DNA from: Rhodanobacter sp. FDAARGOS 1247
GTDB lineage: Bacteria > Pseudomonadota > Gammaproteobacteria > Xanthomonadales > Rhodanobacteraceae
Length of the DNA stretch: 64,000 nt
Direction of reading: 5' to 3'
Assembly (NCBI RefSeq): GCF_016889805.1
Contig: NZ_CP069535.1
Span: 372,001-436,000 of the forward strand
Below the pieces are notes generated by a model, which saw only the letters and a list, made by a program, of their open reading frames with translations, made no database searches and was not told where the DNA came from. A program made the translations under genes and the position numbers. Of this stretch, positions 59,735 through 64,000 are shown piece after piece; positions within the stretch are counted from its first letter, which is position 1, and each line of letters starts with the position of its first letter.

Positions 59735-60595
59735 ATGTCCGCCCCGTTGCCCACCTTCCGTCCACCCGCCGCCGACGGCGGCAAGCTGGCCCGGCGCCTG
59801 CGCCGCCAGGTGGGCCAGGCGGTGGGCGATTTCGGCATGATCGAGGACGGCGACAAGGTGATGGTGTGCCTGTCCGGCGGCAAGGATTCGTACACCTTGC
59901 TGGACCTGCTGCTGCAGCTGCAGGCGAAGGCGCCGGTACGCTTCGAGCTGGTCGCGGTGAACCTGGACCAGAAGCAGCCGGACTACCCGGAACATGTATT
60001 GCCGGACTACCTGACCGCCCGCGGCGTGCCGTTCCACATCATCGAGCAGGACACCTACAGCACGGTGACCCGGGTGATTCCCGCGGGGAAGACCATGTGC
60101 AGCCTGTGCTCGCGGCTGCGCCGCGGCGCGCTGTACACCTGGGCGGCGGCGAACGGCATCACCAAGATCGCGCTCGGCCATCATCGCGACGACATTCTCG
60201 CCACGTTCTTCCTCAACATGTTCTACCAAGCGCAGCTGAAGGCGATGCCGCCGAAGCTGCGCTCGGACGACGGCCGCCACGTGGTGATCCGGCCGCTGGC
60301 CTATTGCCGCGAGGACGACATCGCCGAGTACGCGGCGCAGCAGCGGTTCCCGATCATCCCGTGCAACCTGTGCGGCTCGCAGGACAACCTGCAGCGCCAG
60401 GCGGTGGGCCGCATGCTGGCCGAGTGGGAACGGCAGCAGCCCGGGCGCAGCGAGAACATCTTTCGCGCGCTGACCCACGTGTCACCCTCGCAACTGGCCG
60501 ACCGCCAGCTGTTCGACTTCAACTTCGGCGCGACGCCCGCCTCCTTCGCCTGGCCGGTCGACGGCGCGGACGAGACCGCCACCACGCAGGCCTGA
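59735..60595 (+). CDS. ttcA: tRNA 2-thiocytidine(32) synthetase TtcA
   Basis: ATP-dependent thiolation of cytidine 32 in tRNA. 286 aa from the ATG at 59735. The PP-loop is [16 protein letters not shown]; the Fe-S cluster cysteines are in [17 protein letters not shown] and [33 protein letters not shown] and TRVIPAGKT complete the TtcA pattern. Codons before 59735 in this frame have no family resemblance. Confidence 0.96.
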   Translation: MSAPLPTFRPPAADGGKLARRLRRQVGQAVGDFGMIEDGDKVMVCLSGGKDSYTLLDLLLQLQAKAPVRFELVAVNLDQKQPDYPEHVLPDYLTARGVPFHIIEQDTYSTVTRVIPAGKTMCSLCSRLRRGALYTWAAANGITKIALGHHRDDILATFFLNMFYQAQLKAMPPKLRSDDGRHVVIRPLAYCREDDIAEYAAQQRFPIIPCNLCGSQDNLQRQAVGRMLAEWERQQPGRSENIFRALTHVSPSQLADRQLFDFNFGATPASFAWPVDGADETATTQA

Positions 60596-60628
60596 ACCCT
60601 CCCCGTCACCTCACTTCGAGTAACCGCC

Positions 60629-61831
60629 GTGTCCTACTTTGCTTCCGTTGAAATGGCCCCGGGCGATCCGATCCTGGGTCTCACCGAGACCTACCTCGCC
60701 GATCCGCGGCCGGGCAAGATCAATCTTGGCGTGGGCATCTACGTCGACGAACAGGGCCGCATTCCGCTGTTGCCGAGCGTGCACGAGGTGGAGAACGCAC
60801 TGGCTGCCGCGGCCAAGCCGCGCGGCTACCTGCCGATCGATGGCCTGGCGGCGTACAACCGGCTGACCCAGCAACTGGTGTTCGGCGAAGCATCGCCGCT
60901 GCTCGCCGCCGGACGCGTGGCCACCGCGCAGACCATCGGCGGCAGCGCCGCGCTGCGCGTGGCCGCGGACCTGCTGAAGCAGGTCGGCGGCGCCGGTGCG
61001 AAGATCGCGATCAGCAACCCGAGCTGGGGCAACCACCACGTGGTGTTCCGCACGGCGGGCTTCGAATTGCTGGAATACCGCTACTACGATCCGGCCACGC
61101 ATGGCCTGGATTTCGCCGGCATGCTGGAAGACCTGGGCCGGATGGAGCCCGGCACCGTGGTGCTGCTGCATGCCTGCTGCCACAACCCCACGGGCGTGGA
61201 CCTGGACGCCGCGCAATGGACGCAGCTGATCGAGTTGCTGAAGGAGCGCAAGCTGCTGCCGTTCGTCGACATGGCCTACCAGGGTTTCGACCGGGGCACC
61301 GAACAGGACGCCACCGCGGTGCGCCTGCTGGGGGAGTCGGGCATCGACGCCTTCGTGGTCGCCAATTCGTACTCGAAGTCGTTCTCGCTGTACGGCGAGC
61401 GGGTCGGCGCCTTGTCGATGGTCGGCGTCGATCGCGACGAGGCCGCGCGGCTGCAGTCGAAGATCAAGCAGGTCATCCGCACGATCTACTCCAGCCCGTC
61501 GACGCACGGCGCCGCGCTGGTCGCCGGCGTGCTGGGCAGCAGCGAACTGCGCGCGCGCTGGGAGCAGGAACTGGGCGGCATGCGCGGGCGCATCCATGCG
61601 ATGCGCGCGGGCTTCGTCGAGAAACTGGCCGCACTGGGCGCGCCGGACTTCGGCTTCATCAACCAGCAGGCCGGCATGTTCTCCTACTCCGGCCTGAGCA
61701 AGGCGCAGGTGCACCGGTTGCGCGACGAGTTCGCGATCTACGCGCTGGACAGCGGCCGCATCTGCGTGGCGGCGCTGAACCAGGCCAACCTCGACACCGT
61801 GGCTGCGGCCGTTGCGACCGTCACACGCTGA
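60629..61831 (+). CDS. Class I aromatic/aspartate aminotransferase
   Basis: PLP-dependent transaminase, 400 aa, of the AspC/TyrB fold. Features: PGKINLGVGIYVDEQGRIP at the N-terminus, GYLPIDGLAAYN, NPSWGNHHVVF, HACCHNPTGVDLD, DMAYQGFDRG and the PLP Lys in ANSYSKSFSLYGERVGAL, plus the C-terminal GRICVAALN. It is the usual amino-transferring enzyme for Asp, Tyr and Phe; I do not assign aspC or tyrB. GTG start preceded by GAG. Its end overlaps the convergent regulator gene by 11 bp. Confidence 0.94.
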   Translation: MSYFASVEMAPGDPILGLTETYLADPRPGKINLGVGIYVDEQGRIPLLPSVHEVENALAAAAKPRGYLPIDGLAAYNRLTQQLVFGEASPLLAAGRVATAQTIGGSAALRVAADLLKQVGGAGAKIAISNPSWGNHHVVFRTAGFELLEYRYYDPATHGLDFAGMLEDLGRMEPGTVVLLHACCHNPTGVDLDAAQWTQLIELLKERKLLPFVDMAYQGFDRGTEQDATAVRLLGESGIDAFVVANSYSKSFSLYGERVGALSMVGVDRDEAARLQSKIKQVIRTIYSSPSTHGAALVAGVLGSSELRARWEQELGGMRGRIHAMRAGFVEKLAALGAPDFGFINQQAGMFSYSGLSKAQVHRLRDEFAIYALDSGRICVAALNQANLDTVAAAVATVTR

Positions 61832-64000
61832 CCTTTTCCGTGTTGTCGACCAGGCCAAGCAGGCGCGCACGCTCCACCGCGTGCCAGCGGGTGCCGGCTG
61901 ACAGCTTGAGGAACAGGTTCTTGAGGTGCCACTTCACGGTCTCGCTGCTGATGTCCAGGTTGCGGGCGATCAGCTTGTTCGACAGGCCCTGCTGCAGCAG
62001 GTGGAGCACTTCGGACTCCTTGGCGGTCAGCAGGTCGGGTTCGCATCCCGGTTCGGTGGCGGATACCGGCGGCGTTGCCGCTTCGTTCGCGGTCGCGGGC
62101 TGGCGCACGGTAGGCCCGTCGGCGGTGGCGTCATGCCACGCCATGCCCATCTGCACGGCGAGCGGGTGGGTATCGGCCAGCAGCCTCGCATGGCCACCCA
62201 GGCTGGCCAGGGCCAGCGCCTCGGACAACCAGGCCCGGGCCGTGGCCGGATCGCGCTGCCGCAGCGCGACGGCGCGCAGGACCTTGATCGTCCAGCCGTC
62301 CCGCTCCCGCTGCAGTTGGCGGGCCAGCAGGTCCGCCGCGACGAGGTGCTGTTCCATCGCCTCCATATCGTCACCGGCCAGCGCCGCGTAGGCCCTGGCG
62401 ATCAGACCGGACAGCCGGTACTGCGGCAGGAATGGCTGCAGTTCCTCGCTCTGGAACACCGCTTCGAAACGTTCCAGTGCCTGCAGCAGTCCGCCCACCG
62501 TTTCCAGGCGCTGGTCCAGCGCATGGATCCGGATCCGCTCCACCAGTCCCTGCAGCTGCAGGCGCGGGAGTCTGCGGTGCTTCGCCAGTGCGTCGAAGTT
62601 GTCGAGCGTGTTCAACGCGCGCCGCTCGTCACCCTGACCGAGGGCGATCCGGGTCAGCGTGTGATAGGCGATGGCGAGCGTATCCGGGAAGCTCGCCTCG
62701 ATGACGTCGATGCGGTTGGCCAGCAAGGCCTGGGCGGCCGACAGCTCGTTGCGCTCCAGCAATGCGGCGGCGAGCACGGCGGCATACATGCAGGCGACCA
62801 TGCTGCGCCGGCCGTCTTCCTTTTCCGCCCTTGCCAGCGCCGGGCGCAACAGGGCCTCGGCCCGGTTGGCATGGCCGTCCCGGAGATGGCCTAGGCCGGC
62901 CATCAGTCTCGCCAGGGCCTCGGCCAGTCGCAGCGAGCCGGAATTGCCGTGCGTTGCCACCTGCGCGGCAAGCCGCTGAACCTCGCTGCTCGAACCTGCA
63001 TGGAGCTCCAGCAGCGCGCGGGCGTTCAGGGGAGCGACGGCGCAAACCGGGTCCTCGGTCGGCGATGAAGCCGACGGCCAGCGCGCCAGGATGTCGGACA
63101 GGCGCCCAATCTCGTCGGCGTAGGCGGCCGCGCCGCCGGCGACACGCAGTGCCAGCTTGAGCATTTCCGTCGAAACGGCGGGATCGGCAGCCACCTCGAG
63201 ACTGGTGCGCAACGCCTGCGCGTTGTCGTCGCCCAGTGCCAGCACCCACGCGGCGACCAGCCTGAGCAAGGTGCTGCCCGCGATGAAATCGGGCGGGATG
63301 CGGTCCAGCCATTCGCGCGCCTCGTTCAACTTGCCCTGGGTGCCCAGCAGCCAGAGCGAGCGTGCGGCGTAGCCGTGCGCGGCGGCCTCGTCGCCTGCCG
63401 CCAGCGCGTGGCGGGCCGCTTCGTGAAAGCGCTCGCGACCGGCCAGCCAGCGGGATGCACGCAGGTGCAGTTCGGTCTGCTCGGCGCGCGGCAGCTGTTC
63501 GAAGCGGCCGAGCAGGAAGTCCCGGCCGAGCGGATGCAGGCGCACCCAGTCGCTGGTTTCTCCCACCATCATGATCGGTGATTCGAGCAGGAGTTGCTCC
63601 AGACGAGCCGGCGCGTCGACGCAGCCCGTCACCGCTTCGCACAATTCCGCGTTCAGGTGTTCGAGGATCGCCGTGCGCACCAGAAAGCTCCGTTGCGGCA
63701 TCGACATGCGGGAAAACATCGATTCGATGAAGTAGTCCTGCAACCCCTCCCGGCGTGCCGAAATCGTGGCGATGGACCTGGCCGGGTCGTCTTCCTGTTC
63801 CACCTTGGCGATCGCCAGTTGCAGCCCCACCGGCCAGCCTTCGGTGAGGTCGTGCAATTGGGCGCGCTGGTCGAGATCCAGCCGTGCGCCCAGTCGTCGT
63901 TCGATGATCTCGATGGACTCCTCCAGACGCAGGCGCAGGTCTTCCGCCACCAGCACCGCGAGGTTGCCCTTGGCAACCAGCTCGGTGGTGTGCAGCGGCA
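61821..64000 (-). CDS. MalT-like LuxR-family transcriptional regulator, 5' end outside window
   Basis: The frame is open to the right edge; 726 residues are seen. The C-terminal LuxR helix-turn-helix is clear: LLTAKESEVLHLLQQGLSNKLIARNLDISSETVKWHLKNLF. Upstream is a long TPR-like helical array (FHEAARHALAAGDEAAAHGY, LNEAREWLDRIP and similar repeats) and the tail of a STAND NTPase region (LTEGWPVGLQLA, LEHLNAELCEAV). This is MalT-type architecture: an NTPase sensor, TPR array and DNA-binding tail. The Walker motifs lie outside the window. Convergent with the aminotransferase gene, 11-bp overlap at the stops. The effector is unknown. Confidence 0.93.
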   Translation of the reverse strand, partial: PLHTTELVAKGNLAVLVAEDLRLRLEESIEIIERRLGARLDLDQRAQLHDLTEGWPVGLQLAIAKVEQEDDPARSIATISARREGLQDYFIESMFSRMSMPQRSFLVRTAILEHLNAELCEAVTGCVDAPARLEQLLLESPIMMVGETSDWVRLHPLGRDFLLGRFEQLPRAEQTELHLRASRWLAGRERFHEAARHALAAGDEAAAHGYAARSLWLLGTQGKLNEAREWLDRIPPDFIAGSTLLRLVAAWVLALGDDNAQALRTSLEVAADPAVSTEMLKLALRVAGGAAAYADEIGRLSDILARWPSASSPTEDPVCAVAPLNARALLELHAGSSSEVQRLAAQVATHGNSGSLRLAEALARLMAGLGHLRDGHANRAEALLRPALARAEKEDGRRSMVACMYAAVLAAALLERNELSAAQALLANRIDVIEASFPDTLAIAYHTLTRIALGQGDERRALNTLDNFDALAKHRRLPRLQLQGLVERIRIHALDQRLETVGGLLQALERFEAVFQSEELQPFLPQYRLSGLIARAYAALAGDDMEAMEQHLVAADLLARQLQRERDGWTIKVLRAVALRQRDPATARAWLSEALALASLGGHARLLADTHPLAVQMGMAWHDATADGPTVRQPATANEAATPPVSATEPGCEPDLLTAKESEVLHLLQQGLSNKLIARNLDISSETVKWHLKNLFLKLSAGTRWHAVERARLLGLVDNTEKVSV

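Overview
The window looks like the chromosome of a high-GC gammaproteobacterium of the Xanthomonadales/Lysobacterales group, most likely a Rhodanobacter- or Dyella-like Rhodanobacteraceae. This is an inference from the very GC-rich coding sequence with long open antisense frames, the RecBCD set, the ubiquinone factors UbiB/UbiJ/UbiK, gamma-type PssA, bimodular QueF, a TonB receptor and secreted dipeptidyl peptidases, and REP-type palindromes. No rRNA, tRNA, CRISPR array, transposase or phage gene was seen. About 46 genes are supported; two are cut by the window edges (an McrB at the left, a MalT-like regulator at the right).

Layout. 1-7.6 kb is a defence island on the + strand: McrB (partial, with an inserted EVE-like domain), McrC, the AbiEi/AbiEii toxin-antitoxin pair and a type I restriction HsdR, mostly joined by overlapping start/stop codons. 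7.7-16.9 kb is recC-recB-recD with 4-nt overlaps. 17-22 kb holds a DUF3309 membrane peptide and a TonB receptor / alpha-beta hydrolase / glycerophosphodiesterase operon. 22-29 kb holds a lipoprotein, queF, a divergent aldo-keto reductase/LysR pair, a GST and a DPP-type S9 peptidase. 29-31.6 kb is a BlaI/M56 regulatory pair with its own operators.

31.6-36.3 kb is the class I ribonucleotide reductase locus, nrdA and nrdB on the - strand. Upstream of nrdA I can read a sigma70-type promoter, two NrdR-like boxes 32 bp apart and a cobalamin riboswitch. Between nrdA and nrdB sit a small hypothetical gene and an oppositely oriented GIY-YIG endonuclease gene framed by two REPIN-like repeat doublets. 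These two arrangements are the most interesting in the window.

36.3-40.7 kb: glnB, ubiK, yifB and a CPA1-type antiporter. 40.7-44.9 kb: the glyoxylate shunt (aceB-aceA) with a divergent LysR regulator. 44.9-49.7 kb: acyltransferase, arfB, truC-like, ubiB, ubiJ and trmL on the - strand. 49.7-59.6 kb: a small membrane protein, an M16 peptidase, a lipoprotein, a very large membrane patatin, pssA, a GNAT and a YdcH-like protein. 59.7-64 kb: ttcA, an aromatic aminotransferase and the MalT-like regulator.

Functionally the window combines host defence and DNA-end processing, dNTP supply under layered control, and central carbon, ubiquinone, phospholipid and tRNA-modification housekeeping. Start sites were chosen by conserved N-termini and Shine-Dalgarno spacing; all family calls come from reading motifs and were not checked against a database.
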